NCBI GenBank assembly: GCA_028015205.1
Contig: CM051516.1
Coordinates: 59,586,230 to 59,650,229, forward strand
DNA length: 64,000 nt
Reading direction: 5' to 3'
DNA from: Mytilisepta virgata
Taxonomy: Eukaryota > Mollusca > Bivalvia > Mytilida > Mytilidae
Part shown: piece by piece, positions 22,901 to 33,886 of the stretch
Layout of the letters: each line of letters begins with the position of its first letter
Numbering within the stretch: position 1 is the stretch's first letter
Notes under the pieces: model-generated
What the model was told of the DNA's origin: nothing
Database searches by the model: none
What the model saw: the letters and a program-made list of their open reading frames with translations, nothing else
Translations under genes and position numbers: made by a program

Positions 22901-23948
22901 GAAGTAGATCCATTTACTGGAAAATCTGAATACGTTCTAAAAATAGCCGACTTTGGTAAGATTAGTAGATTAAAAAAATATAAAAACGTCCAGATAAATT
23001 GGTCTTGTTTAATGAATTCTTCTGAGCATTTTATTATGAAGTCTAGCCAGTAGTAATTCCATAAGGGTTTTCTTTCAATTATATTTGCAAATCATCCCAT
23101 AGGCAACTGTTCAGTGCATTTAAACAACATAGGGTTAAGGTTTTCATTGGTATTTATATACATTTAATGCTAGGAGGGATTTCTACAGCTAAATTCATTT
23201 AATATCTGAATAAGGTTAGATATGTGTCAGGTTGGTGAGGAATCTATGATTTATAAATATATATATATATATATATATATGATGCTAGTAAGGAAAGCAT
23301 ATGCATGATCGACGGATAATATAACATACAGTAAACAAAAACACGAGGAATGTATTGATCTATGATTTCTATTACAAATTAGAGATTTGCTGAGGGTATA
23401 AGGAAAGTATACACCTAATCGATGCTGTATATTACATAATCGAGTAAAATGTTGACTGTTATGTAGAGACCTCATCAATTTAGCAAAAAACGACTAAGGA
23501 AACAGTATTGTATTTCTCATCTTGAAAATATTTATAATAGACGGACTTCGACACATGCAGACTGAACTTCAAGATATCAATGATTGAATTGATACAATCA
23601 TATTTACCATAATAACAAATTAAGAAATCGGTTCTGTGTAGTTTCGTCTCAAAGAAATGAAGAGAATTGTACAGCAGCCTTTAGTCTACCTAAAATACCT
23701 CCTTTATTTTATTCGTTATAAAAAAAATATATCACGGAATTTTATTTTCAGGGTATTTTGCTAAATATTATGGTGGATCAGTTTTCAATGCAATAAGTCC
23801 AAATGGTGTCCTGTACCACACATTCAGACTATACGATACCAATGCTGACGTCATCGCTGCAATAGATCTAACGAAAAAATCAGTAACATTTTCCGAAATA
23901 ACAAATTTACGAGGAGTTCATAATTTAGCACTTGTTAACATCAGATGA
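16952..23948 (+). CDS. Secreted LPMO/BIM1-like N-terminal domain fused to a propeller-like C-terminal half (8 exons)
   Basis: Predicted exons: 16,952-17,059; 17,599-17,743; 18,459-18,574; 19,971-20,634; 21,475-21,688; 22,440-22,510; 22,839-22,955; 23,752-23,948. All have GT/AG borders and compatible phases and give 543 residues. A signal peptide (MIRKLVFLFIGAIIHQSWS) precedes HLCLVFPEQRG, so the mature protein would start with His, as in copper-binding LPMO and BIM1-like proteins. Further marks are ECGGQQPETPG, the QNYNHYEVGFPG segment with a candidate second copper His, and CVIRARYNPHKPGETTFYQC with paired cysteines. The second half (exons 4-8) contains repeated blade-like segments such as WFLIEVDPFTGKSEYVL and VIAAIDLTKKSVTF. 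An AATAAA lies at about 23,985. Copper binding and the substrate (chitin, glycan or metal transport) are inference. Exon 1 is the least certain. Confidence 0.65.
17060..17598. other. Intron 1 of the LPMO-like gene, with a protein-like open stretch
   Basis: Directly after the proposed donor (GTAAGTATA at 17,060) a different frame stays open for about 55 codons to 17,229 and reads like protein (e.g. SKYSPKPYACCTSTGLYDWY, NLTIRYPGNVFLEIKFD). It could be an alternative exon end read in another frame, or chance. The rest of the intron is AT-rich without features. Confidence 0.35.
18130..18340. repeat. Probable fragment of an abundant mussel interspersed repeat
   Basis: The T/G-rich stretch with CCAGTTTAACCCCACCACT, CTGTACCAAGTCAG and a run of TTTGTC/TTTTGT motifs resembles, from memory, a family very common in mussel genomes. 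It lies in an intron of the LPMO-like gene. Assignment rests on recollection only. Confidence 0.3.
18817..19250. mobile_element. Harbinger-type MITE (434 bp, TTA target duplication)
   Basis: Terminal inverted repeats of about 26 bp (left GGGGTCATCCATAATTGTCA; right, reverse-complemented, GGGGTAGTCCATAATTGTCA) are flanked on both sides by TTA (18,814-18,816 and 19,251-19,253). A TTA/TAA duplication and G-rich ends are typical of PIF/Harbinger non-autonomous elements. There is no coding capacity. It sits in intron 3, just before the tandem duplication begins. Confidence 0.75.
20895..20990. repeat. Short palindrome in intron 4 (copied near 26,895-26,990)
   Basis: An imperfect hairpin: CGGCCAATACAG, a loop ATTTTTTTG, then CTGTATTGGCCG, with further pairing outside (CGGCCAATATAG against CAGCCGATATAGG). 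It has the shape of a small MITE. The same sequence is present in unit 2 of the duplication, so it predates the duplication. Confidence 0.6.
21860..22070. mobile_element. Foldback element in intron 5 of unit 1, with internal 38-bp repeats
   Basis: The ends are inverted: ACTTATTGACTG at 21,860 and CAGTCAATAAGT ending at 22,070. Long arms read GGGGAATAGTAAGTTTATTG and its complement. The centre holds about three copies of a ~38-bp unit (ATACCAACTATTGCCCCGAG), which unit 2 has only once. Beyond 22,070 the homology to the larger composite element of unit 2 continues to about 22,210 and then breaks. Confidence 0.75.
22250..22510 (+). repeat. 95-bp tandem duplication of the splice acceptor and start of exon 6
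   Basis: The segment ending with a polypyrimidine tract, CAG and ATCATACGTGGTGACTGAA occurs at 22,345 and again 95 bp later at 22,440. Both have a usable acceptor. Only the second is followed by a good donor (CAG|GTATTA at 22,511). The first stays open in the same phase as far as the second copy's acceptor. It could act as a decoy acceptor or an extended exon. The arrangement is also kept in unit 2 (28,824 and 28,919). Confidence 0.7.
23256..23280. repeat. (TA)n microsatellite in intron 7
   Basis: A run of about 12 TA dinucleotides. The duplicated unit has the same tract at 29,750-29,774. Confidence 0.9.
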
Positions 23949-25288
23949 TTAAGCTACGTTGTGAACTTTTAAATGTTTCAAATAGCAATAAAAGCTTCAT
24001 AAGTGTAAAAATGCAATTTACTGTCAGGAATCGAAATAATAAAAGATTAAAACTAGACAAGTTTTTGTATCTTTTTAATGATGTCGTCCTGGACCGTTAC
24101 GGAAGCGTATTACGGGGCATTTGAAATTTCGAGTTTTATAAACTTAAATTTTCGACTTTTAGAAAGTCTGACTTTTGACTTTCTGAAAAGTTGAAATTTT
24201 GACCTGTTCAGTAAACTCTAAATTTAAAATATTGTGTTTTAAAAAATATTTGTCCATTCAAAATATTATTTAATATTTTCCCAGTACGCTTCTGTACAAT
24301 TCTGCCTTTTTAAAATTAACTACCGTTCACATTTTACTTTCATGACACAAAATCAGTCACGCAACAAAGGCAAAAGAACTGAAATGCATGTCCAAATGCT
24401 TTATTCAATCTGGGAAAATGTCTTGCACTTCGCATCAAGTTCAAAGAACTCGTTTGAATGGAATTATGATGTCCATAAAGCCACATAATACATATTCAAG
24501 GCAGTAACAAAAAATTACACAAAGACTAAAGTAAATTAATTCAAACATTCGTCAAACAGACACTGTCTGAATTTTCTCGACAATTTCATAACGAAAATCC
24601 AAAACACAATAAACGCATAAATAATCATGGGGATACCTAGAAACAGTAACATCCATATGTGCTGTGTAAAAGTTTAACTTAAAATTTGTATCATTTCTGA
24701 CAAGCTACCATCTTGCTGCTTACCACACAAATATGGTATTAATTGTTAAACTATACCAAATATTAAGCATAAGAAGCCAGTTTAGCCCTGCCACTCTTTG
24801 TTGTTCCCCGCCGCGAAGCGACGGAGGGACATGGTAATAATATCCGTCCGTCCGTACGTCCGTCCGCCTGTTCGCAACACCTTGTGGACGCAACTCCTCT
24901 AAAACCATTTCACCGGGCGGTAGCTTCCATATTTGGTAGGATTTATTGTTGTGAAGTGTTAATGTGCATACTATACCGCCATTTGATTCAACAAATTTTG
25001 TAATAGTTATGGGACTTAGACTATTTTCAACATTTCTCAACAATAACAATGTGGACGCATCTCCTCTGAAACCTCTTGGCGGATTGCTAATGCAAACTGA
25101 TTCTGCAGAGCAGGAACTGTATATGAAGTATAGTTAGTATTATATGATCCCTGTGCAGAGGTGGAGAACATATGTCCACGTGTAGCAATCTTGTTGTTTT
25201 TGTATTGTGGTTTGTGTGTCTTCTTTTGAAGTTAATGATTGAGTATGATGATGTTACTTTTAGCCAACAATATATCCACTGGACGTAC
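23949..25288. other. 3' flank of unit 1 with (CCGT)n tract and a repeat fragment
   Basis: The first ~50 bases form the 3' UTR with the polyadenylation signal AATAAA near 23,985. At 24,808-24,870 there is a CCCCGCCGCGAAGCGACGG motif followed by (TCCG)n, which looks like the start of an interspersed repeat that continues to about 25,290 (GTGGACGCAACTCCTCT, GGACGCATCTCCTCTGAAACC). No gene is seen. The same sequence follows unit 2. Confidence 0.6.
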
Positions 25289-25973
25289 TTTTGGCCCTTG
25301 CCCCGAAGGAGGAAGAAATAAAACGGGGGTCTGAGCATGTCATGGTCCGAGACATTCCAACACTTGCCGGGCGTGTTGGTTGTGCAATGTGTAGGATTTT
25401 TTAAAAACAAATAATGATGAAAATAAAGCAAAATAGTATATTAAGTTTTCCAGGATCCAAGATCGGAGAATCTAATTGTTTGATCACAAACAAGTATCTA
25501 CAAGGACATAATTCTATATCTGCATCTTTTCTATATATGATTTACAAGATAGATATTTTTTTTTGGCATATTCATAATAAATAAAAAAATCTAGGAATCA
25601 GATCCCTTGTTCATAAATTATCTTGTTTTATTCCTAAAGCATAATATATAAAGACTATAATTAGTCAGTTCGAAGAGGCAGCTGGCGCCTCCAACTCAAT
25701 AGAATTTACGGCCATGAAATCCATAGTAAAGTAGGTGTCACAACTCAACTGACATTAGCAGTTTACAATTTTTTTTATCAACTATCCTTAGTTAATTGTA
25801 TAACCTGTTGCTTAAAGTTCGTTTTCTGAGTTTTAAATATAATTCACAAAATATGGCTGAATAAAATTACAAAAATTATATAACTGAAATTTAATATAGA
25901 ACCTCTTTTCTTATTTCAAAATATGAACAGGTCACTATATGGCAAATTTTCCAAACATTATTTTCGATTACAG

Positions 25974-28900
25974 ATTCTTCCCAATATTGACTGTGACCAC
26001 TGTGTAATTCGCGCACGTTACAATCCCCACAAGCCAGGGGAGACAACATTTTACCAGTGTGCTGATATCAAAATAAAGAAGACAGAACGCTCTTCATCTA
26101 CAAAATTATTGTCATCTCTCCCACCATTGTCACAAGATCTTGACCCTCAGTACCAGACTGTAAAAAAGAAATTCCGGATGTTGAAATACAAAAATAGAAA
26201 TGGTCCTTCAATAGATAATGCCTACCTGGTTGGTTTATCATACACTAACTTTGAACGATCAATCGTAAATATGGTGAACATTTCTTTGGTGACTGGTTAT
26301 CCATATGCAGAACGTCAGTACAACTTGAACATTGCAATTTCAAAACGAAATTTTCAGAAACAGAAAAGCCATCATTTTGTTGCAGGCGGGTCCGGTACCA
26401 CTAATTATATAAATGATGCTGTTGGTGCAATTAATACGAAGGGTAACGTAGTTAGTTTAATTCATTCGGGTGAACCTGATATTGTAGCTGACATTTTCGT
26501 AGAATTCGATTTGGGCTTTCAAGGACTAATAAGACAGTCAGCAATACTGTCAAATGTTGGAGCACCTGTCAATGCCATTTTGCCATACGATGATAATAAA
26601 TACTATGTTTTTTCAATACAGGAAGCCGACAAAGAAGGTATGTATGAACAGCAAGTTTAGAGTAAAACCATAATATCTTGATAAAACTATGTTTACTTTC
26701 GGGTACTAATTTGAAATGAAGTGTTCCACACTACCCAGTCTTAAAATTTGACAGTTCCATTTCAAACTATAGATGAAACTTCTTTTATCACAAAATGGAT
26801 TTCTGTTAGTAATTTGTTCTTCTCAAGTCAATAATTTATACTTTATTAATTAACTAGTATTATTGGCTTCAATACGACTAAAACTGTCCTTTCACTACAG
26901 ATCATTTACTCGGCCAATATAGAAAAACCCGGCCAATACAGATTTTTTTGCTGTATTGGCCGACTTGTACACAGCCGATATAGGGTGAGTCGTATTTCTC
27001 TAGATTTTAGTTAAAATACATATGAAAACTCCAAAATGTTTACATTGTATCTAAATTTATACATGGTCTGTGATTATAGATTATCCAGTAATAGATCTGA
27101 TTAAAAATATATTTCACAGCCCTCATTCAAATCCTTCAATGACTATACTTATGAATTTTCAAAAAAAAAAAAAAAATTCATACAGATATGCATTGTGAAA
27201 ACCAGTTAATTAATAAAGATATCATTACATAGTTGTTTCTGCATTGGCCTTGAATAGGTCCTCGGCAAATCTTTACAATATTTTTTGTCACGAAGTTTGA
27301 AAAATTGCTTATCGTTGAAAACCTTGCATAAACTTTCAATAAGAAGAATGGCATTGAAACCCCTGTTCACGTGTTTTTTTGTATTATTTTTCCGCTTTTT
27401 TTAAGTACTTATTATCCCCGCATCCGTTTGTTTAAACTTTGGTTGATACAATGAATAATTTTGTATTTCAGGTCAATACATTTTTGTAATTGGTAACATG
27501 GTAATGCAGAATCCTCGCACGTGTGTTTATACTCCTGTAATAAAATCAAAGGCGGAAAATTTATATGTTAACTTTCAGTGGGCAGAGTATGATCCTACAA
27601 GATATTGTATATATATTCTAATGGGAAACGAGAATTCGCCGGACGAGTTGTTGGCAAGGATTTACACTTTTAATCTATATAATCAGTAAGTACCTGTTAG
27701 TGTTAAAAACAACACCCACCATTTCATAGATGTTCCAATTTTAATAATTTAGGAGCCATTTTGTCGAAATAAACGTTTAGCAGTATACTGAATTAGCCCA
27801 GGAATGAATGGTTTGCATGAAGAACAACAGTATATACTTATTGACTGGGTATGAGGGGAATAGTAAGTTTATTGTCCCCTCGATACCAACTATTGCCCCG
27901 AGGCGTAGCTAAGGGGCAATAGTTGGTATCGAGGGACAATAAACTTACTATTCTCCGAATATGCAGTCAATAAGTGTTTTATTATACCGAAACACTTTAC
28001 TGGTCAATTGTTTCCAGTAGTAATCATCGGTCATTATTTACCAGTGAATTGTTTTGGAAACTAATCATCGGTAAAATTAGTGTCTCGATTTTTATATAGA
28101 AAAAAACATACTGAGGTATAATAATATATATTATTATACCTTAGATATATTTTTCTATAATAAATACATGCACAATAATTTCACTATTTTTAACATTTTC
28201 AGTGATTTAACTATTTTCCCCGGTCACCGGTCAATAGTTTCCAAACTATTTTCCCTCAAAAAACTATTTTCCCTCTTCAAGTTACGTTGTTTCGCGGATT
28301 TTTAATCCCGGGCACGGGATTGGCTGGGAGGTTTTAGCCGACCCGTTCGGAAGCTCCCGCGTTATAGGTTATCGTCAATGCTGAATCCCGAGATGTTCCG
28401 GTACGTCTTCAAAGTATTTAGAAAAAGGGATATGTCATGGTGAGAACATGAATTTAAAAAAAAATAATGGACTCTGTCACTCGATCATGCATCTCGGGTA
28501 CGTACACATGACTTAAATTTTGCCTTAATTATCTCTTGTGTTTCTTTCGGTATAATAAAACACTTACTGACTGAGTAGTCGGGGAATAGTAAGTTTATTG
28601 TCCCTCTGAACAACTATTGCCCCTCGGCGTTGCCTCGGGGCAATAGTTGTTCCTCGGGACAATAAACTTACTATTCCCCTCTTACTCAGTCAATAAGTAT
28701 ATACTATTCCGGTATATCATGAAGTCTCTGAGAATGATAACTGATATACGTTATATTTTGTACATATGCTGGAATGAAATAGACATGTCCTAATTTCTCC
28801 TTTATTATCAATATCTTTTCCAGATCATACGTGGTAACTGAAGTAAATGTGAGCCAGTATAATCATTTTTGTCATTGAATTGTTTATTTCTCCCTTACAA

Positions 28901-30441
28901 TCAAATATCTTTTTTCAGATCATACGTGGTGACTGAAATAGACGTAAGGCAATATACATTCATGTCAATGCATGTCGATCCTAAATCAGGTATTATATAA
29001 AATAACCACTTAATCTTTCTTTCCATGTATTATATCGTATTTTTAAAGAAATGAATGGATTTGGTGATGAAGTCTTAGTTTTGACATAGTGATATCATGT
29101 GTATAATACTATAACATGTATAATATGTATAACAAACGGTATCCTCTTAAGTTTCTGGAGTGCTGATAACCCCCATTAAAACTAAAAAATATATCAAAAT
29201 GTCTGCAAGAAAAACTAACATACAACCATGGAAATCTACTGTTTCATTATTTAGACATCAAAAACAGTAAATAGGGTAATTTACAGATTCAAATCTATGC
29301 CTTTTCAAAAGACTTGCATGTTATTTTTAGGAAAAGTATTTGCAGTGTCACCTGGATTGTTCTATGGCTCAAATACAGAATGGTTTTTAATTGAAGTAGA
29401 TCCATTTACTGGAAAATCTGAATACGTTCTAAAAATAGCCGACTTTGGTAAGATTAGTAGATTAAAAAAAAAAATAAAACCTTCCAGATAAATTGGTCTT
29501 GTTTAATGAATTCTTCTGAGCATTTTATTATGAAGTCTAGTCAGTAGTAATTCCATAAGGGTTTTCTTTGAATTATATTTGCAAATCATCCCATAGGCAA
29601 CTGTTCAGTGCATTTAAACAACATAGGGTTAAGGTTTTCATTGGTATTTATATACATTTAATGCTAGGAGGGATTTCTACAGCTAAATTCATTTAATATC
29701 TGAATAAGGTTAGATATGTGTCAGGTTGGTGAGGAATCTATGATTTATAAATATATATATATATATATATATATGATGCTAGTAAGGAAAGCATATGCAT
29801 GATCGACGGATAATATAACATACAGTAAACAAAAACACGAGGAATGTATTGATCTATGATTTCTATTACAAATTAGAGATTTGCTGAGGGTATAAGGAAA
29901 GTATACACCTAATCGATGCTGTATATTACATAATCGAGTAAAATGTTGACTGTTATGTAGAGACCTCATCAATTTATCAAAAAACGACTAAGGAAACAGT
30001 ATTGTATTTCTCATCTTGAAAATACTTATAATAGACGGACTTCGACACATGCAGACTGAACTTCAAGATATCAATGATTGAATTGATACAATCATATTTA
30101 CCATAATTACAAATTAAGAAATCGGTTCTGTGTAGTTTCGTCTCAAAGAAATGAAGAGAATTGTACAGCAGTCTTTAGTCTACCTAAAATCCCTTCATTA
30201 TTTTATTCTTTATAAAAAAATATATCACGGAATTTCATTTTCAGGATATTTTGCTAAATATTATGGTGGATCAGTTTTCAATGCAATAAATCCAAATGGT
30301 GTCCTGTACCACACATTCAGACTATACGATACCAATGCTGACGTCATCGCTGCAATAGATCTAACGAAAAAATCAGTAACATTTTCCGAAATAACAAATT
30401 TACGTGGAGTTCATAATTTAGCACTTGTTAATATCAGATGA
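25974..30441 (+). CDS. Duplicated 3' exon module (exons 4'-8') of the LPMO-like gene
   Basis: Five exons correspond one to one with exons 4-8 upstream: 25,974-26,637; 27,472-27,685; 28,919-28,989; 29,331-29,447; 30,245-30,441. Lengths, phases, GT/AG sites and the stop codon are all kept, and only a few residues differ (for example GLSYTN for GLSHSN, NAINPNG for NAISPNG). No signal peptide or His-bearing 5' exon lies in front, because the preceding 1.3 kb matches unit 1's intron. The module could be used by splicing exon 3 over 7.4 kb to 4', giving an alternative C-terminal half. It could have its own promoter, or be a fresh non-expressed duplicate. Absence of any disruption argues for youth or use. 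Confidence 0.65.
27836..28699. mobile_element. Composite foldback element in unit 2 (about 860 bp)
   Basis: Each end is itself a palindrome of 130-140 bp (27,836-27,975 and 28,562-28,699), built from GGGGAATAGTAAGTTTATTG arms around a TATTGCCCC…GGGGCAATA centre. Between them the sequences AAGTGTTTTATTATACCG (near 27,970) and its reverse complement (near 28,550) face each other. The whole is therefore an inverted-repeat element whose termini are hairpins. The interior is non-coding (ACTATTTTCCCYC repeats near 28,210-28,280). In unit 1 only the left end and ~140 bp remain. Confidence 0.7.
29750..29774. repeat. (TA)n microsatellite, unit 2
   Basis: Counterpart of the tract at 23,256. Same flanks and about the same length. 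Confidence 0.9.
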
Positions 30442-31312
30442 TTAAGCTACGTTGTGAACTTTTAAATGTTTCAAATAGCAATAAAAGCTTCATAAGTGGT
30501 AAAAATGCAATTTACTGTCAGGAATCGAAATAATAAAAGATTAAAACTAGACAAGTTTTTGTATCTTTTTAATGATGTCGTCCTGGACCGTTACGGAAGC
30601 GTATTACGGGGCATTTGAAATTTCGAGTTTTATAAACTTAAATTTTCGACTTTTAGAGAGTCTGACTTTTGACTTTCTGAAAAGTTGAAATTTTGACCTG
30701 TTCAGTAAACTCTAAATTTAAAATATTGTGTTTTAAAAAATATTTGTCCATTCAAAATATTATTTAATATTTTCCCAGTACGCGTCTGTACAATTCTGCC
30801 TTTTTAAAATTAACTACCGTTCACATTTTACTTTCATGACACAAAATCAGTCACGCAACAAAGGCAAAAGAACTGAAATGCATGTCCAAATGCTTTATTC
30901 AATCTGGGAAAATGTCTTACACTTCGCATCAAGTTCAAAGAACTCGTTTGAATGGAATTATGATGTCCATAAAGCCACATAATACATATTCAAGGCAGTA
31001 ACAAAAAATTACACAAGACTAAAGTAAATTAATTCAAACATTCGTCAAACAGACACTGTCTGAATTTTCTCGACAATTTCATAACGAAAATCCAAAACAC
31101 AATAAACGCATAAATAATCATGGGGATACCTAGAAACAGTAACATCCATATGTGCTGTGTAAAAGTTTAACTTAAAATTTGTATCATTTCTGACAAGCCA
31201 CCATCTTGCTGCTTACCACACAAATATGGTATTAATTGTTAAACTATACCAAATATTAAGCATAAGAAGCCAGTTTAGCCCTGCCACTCTTTGTTGTTCC
31301 CCGCCGCGAATA

Positions 31313-31349
31313 TCCGTCCGTCCGTACGTCCGTCCGTCCGCCTGTCCGC
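31313..31349. repeat. (CCGT)n microsatellite, unit 2
   Basis: A short TCCG/CCGT tract matching the one at 24,843-24,868 in unit 1, preceded by a shortened CCCCGCCGCGAA motif (about 28 bp deleted relative to unit 1). Confidence 0.85.
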
Positions 31350-31768
31350 AACACCTTGTGGACGCAACTCCTCTAAAACCATTTCACCGGGCGGTAGCTT
31401 CCATATTTGGTAGGATTTATTGTTGTGAAGTGTTAATGTGCATACTATACCGCCATTTGATTCAACAAATTTTGTAAGAGTTATGGGACTTAGACTATTT
31501 TCAACATTTCTCAACAATAACAATGTGGACGCATCTCCTCTGAAACCTCTTGGCGGATTGCTAATGCAAACTGATTCTGCAGAGCAGGAACTGTATATGA
31601 AGTATAGTTCGTATTATATGATCCCTGTGCAGAGGTGGAGAACATATGTCCACGTGTAGCAATCTTGTTGTTTTTGTATTTTGGTTTGTGTGTCTTCTTT
31701 TGAAGTTAATGATTGAGTATGATGATGTTACTTTTAGCCAACAATATATCCACTGGACGTACTTTTCT

Positions 31769-33189
31769 TACATGTCAGTAATCAAATATTATTGCAGGAC
31801 CGGATATGGCGGTACTAAGGGGATGTGAAAAAGTAAGGAGGTGAGGTTGAATGTATTTAATTAGTTTTGTTGACCCCAAATCTGCTTATAAGCATTTTTA
31901 TCTGTCATGAATTTCTGGCACCACAGGGATATAAAAACATTTAGGTGAACGAAATGAAGAATCCTGATTTTATTAGTTTCATCAAAGTTAAAAGACTTAG
32001 TTTAACTGATGCAAATTTAATTAAAACATACACGATATTTATAATTGAAACTAAAAATTTACATTTATTACATATATGAATTAAATTTAAGATTTTCTCT
32101 TGAGTAAATTTTATCTCTCCGTTGAATAATTATTTTGAATTTAATTTTAATTAATTCGTAGAAAAAAACGATGATGTTAACTTATTAATTTTCACATCAG
32201 TTACGGTTACGTTGATTCAACCGTGGTTTCGGATTGGTTTCTTTCATAGATCGATTGATTATAAATGTAATGGATGTGGATTTGATTATCTCCCTTTTTT
32301 AGTTTCAGATTAATGTTTTCTTAATTATATGTTCATTTTAAGTTTAATTTGTTTTTAAACACACTAAAATAAAAAGTAGCTTAATTTGTTTAACTGTTAA
32401 AGTATTTAACTATGACATCTGTTTAATATTTTATGAATTTTAGCTTATTCAAAATTTCTTCCATACCTTATCTTTAAATTTATCTGAGAAAGTTATAAGA
32501 TTTTATCTCAACATTGGTCTGGAGTTGCAGCGGTGGAGAGAAGACCACTCTCCACGTGTACGAGCCGGCACTACTGTCACCTTTCTTGTACACTTCAATT
32601 TCAGTCTAAAGTAGACATCAGCTCGCAGGAATCCATAGATTCCACCCGAGTTCTTTTTCTGCAACTACTTTGGCATTACTTTGGTACTTTTAACTAAATT
32701 CTAAAACACAACGCGAATTACTTATTTTATGCTTGGCTAGATAGTTGTATATTTGTAAATAAAATATTGTCTTATATTGAATTTATGTCTTTGTTCAGCC
32801 AGAATCTGACATCAGGTATCCCGATGATCGAATAGGGGCGAAGTACTGGCCATTACACGTCCCGGGAGGTGTCTTTACTGACGCCCTCCTGTTACATATA
32901 TTTCCAAAATACCCCCTTTAAATTTTAGGTGAAGACCACACAGTTCTTATTATTTATTTTGTTTTCTGTCTCTCGACAGTCTCCGTATAGCGAGGCATTG
33001 CCTAATGTGCGTGGCTGTGGGAGCTCAGAAAACTTTTTCTGCTTATTTTAACTTTGCCTTTGTTTTATTACTCCATGCGTTTGAACATATATACATGTGA
33101 CAGTCGATTTAAGAGCTCACCAGAGCTCATGTTGTTTTGTTAATCTGTACATAATATGCCGACTCTAAATAAATTTTACTTCCTTACCT
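31769..33189. other. Non-coding AT-rich stretch; possible solo LTR
   Basis: No open reading frame of interest. A purine-rich run (AAAAAGTAAGGAGG, ~31,828-31,841) followed by TGAGG, and about 960 bp later an AATAAA-containing segment ending near CAGAATCTGACA (~32,810), would fit a solo LTR, but no second copy or target duplication was found. The sequence just before 33,190 ends in ACCT, which is half of the target duplication of the next element. Confidence 0.3.
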
Positions 33190-33797
33190 TGTTATGATAT
33201 TGTAATTATTATATTTATTTATCTTGGCCTAATTTGTTTTGCGTAGCCTTATAACATGTATACTATGTTTACATAATACTTATAGTTGTTTACCAAATAA
33301 TGTTATAACTGCGCAGTTTAGAAATCACTGGAACAATAATGGATACTGGTGGAATGACTAGAACTTTCTATTTGACTTACGTAATAATTATGGTGTGATT
33401 CGAACTTCTACCGTATTCCAGAAGTTTCCGTTCTACAGTATATATACGGACAAGAAAGTTATACTTGCAGAACATCATTTATCGGACCAGATAGACATTC
33501 TTGTGTTCTCAGCTGTTGGATTTATTTACGTTTCACACATCGTACTTCACAGACTTTTATTTTCGTTACATCATACTAGATTGTGACTGATTGGATATAA
33601 TATTCCGTTTGGATTCAGGCAACAGTGACCAGAATTCCGGATCAAGAAAAAACAGGATTTTGAACAGTTAAGTTGACATTTTAGTTTTTTTCTGTAATAT
33701 TTTTTGTAAACTTTGTATATAATAAATCTTGTTAAATTTTATTATTGATTTGTGTCTTTTGTTGGCTACAATTTAAAAGGTGATTTCGGCCGTAACA
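33190..33797 (+). repeat. 5' LTR of the Gmr1-like element
   Basis: 608 bp, TG…CA ends. The promoter should lie here. A TATATATACGG segment (~33,440) is a candidate TATA box, and AATAAA near 33,720 serves as the polyadenylation signal in the 3' copy. Confidence 0.9.
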
Positions 33798-33802
33798 GAA
33801 AT

Positions 33803-33821
33803 TGGGGGCTCGTCTCGGGAT
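33803..33821 (+). promoter_or_regulatory. Primer-binding site, near match to tRNA-Pro 3' end
   Basis: TGGGGGCTCGTCTCGGGAT lies five bases after the LTR. It equals the complement of a typical tRNA-Pro 3' end (as used by many retroviruses) except for one extra T in the middle. The primer tRNA identity is inferred. Confidence 0.7.
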
Positions 33822-33886
33822 AACGTTAATATCTTATTAAATTTTTTCAGTATTTTTATTAGAATTAGCCAACAAAATTCTACAAA

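Larger units (their letters stand above)
19290..25288 (+). repeat. Tandem segmental duplication, unit 1 (~6.0 kb)
   Basis: The unit begins at TTGGCCCTTG (19,290) and carries exons 4-8 of the LPMO-like gene plus the 3' flank. The same order of sequence restarts at 25,289 with TTGGCCCTTGCC. Exons, introns, microsatellites and 3' flank all recur with few differences, so the duplication is young. The junction is visible at 25,276-25,300, where GGACGTACTTTT (the end-of-unit sequence, compare 31,755-31,766) runs straight into the start-of-unit sequence. Confidence 0.9.
25289..31768 (+). repeat. Tandem segmental duplication, unit 2 (~6.5 kb)
   Basis: A near-identical second copy of 19,290-25,288. 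It is longer mainly because of ~580 bp of extra foldback sequence in the fifth intron (about 28,110-28,690), and it lacks two of the internal 38-bp repeats of unit 1. The unit ends at GGACGTACTTTT (31,755-31,766), after which the sequence becomes unique. Exons 1-3 of the gene are not included in the copy. Confidence 0.9.

Noticed and set aside
31826..32830. Possible solo LTR (purine run then TG…, AATAAA and …CA about 960 bp later)
   Set aside because: No second copy, no target duplication and no coding neighbour seen; kept only as a low-confidence note.
33395..33586. 63-codon frame inside both LTRs of the Gmr1-like element
   Set aside because: Falls in regulatory LTR sequence and has no motif; identity between LTRs explains its presence twice.
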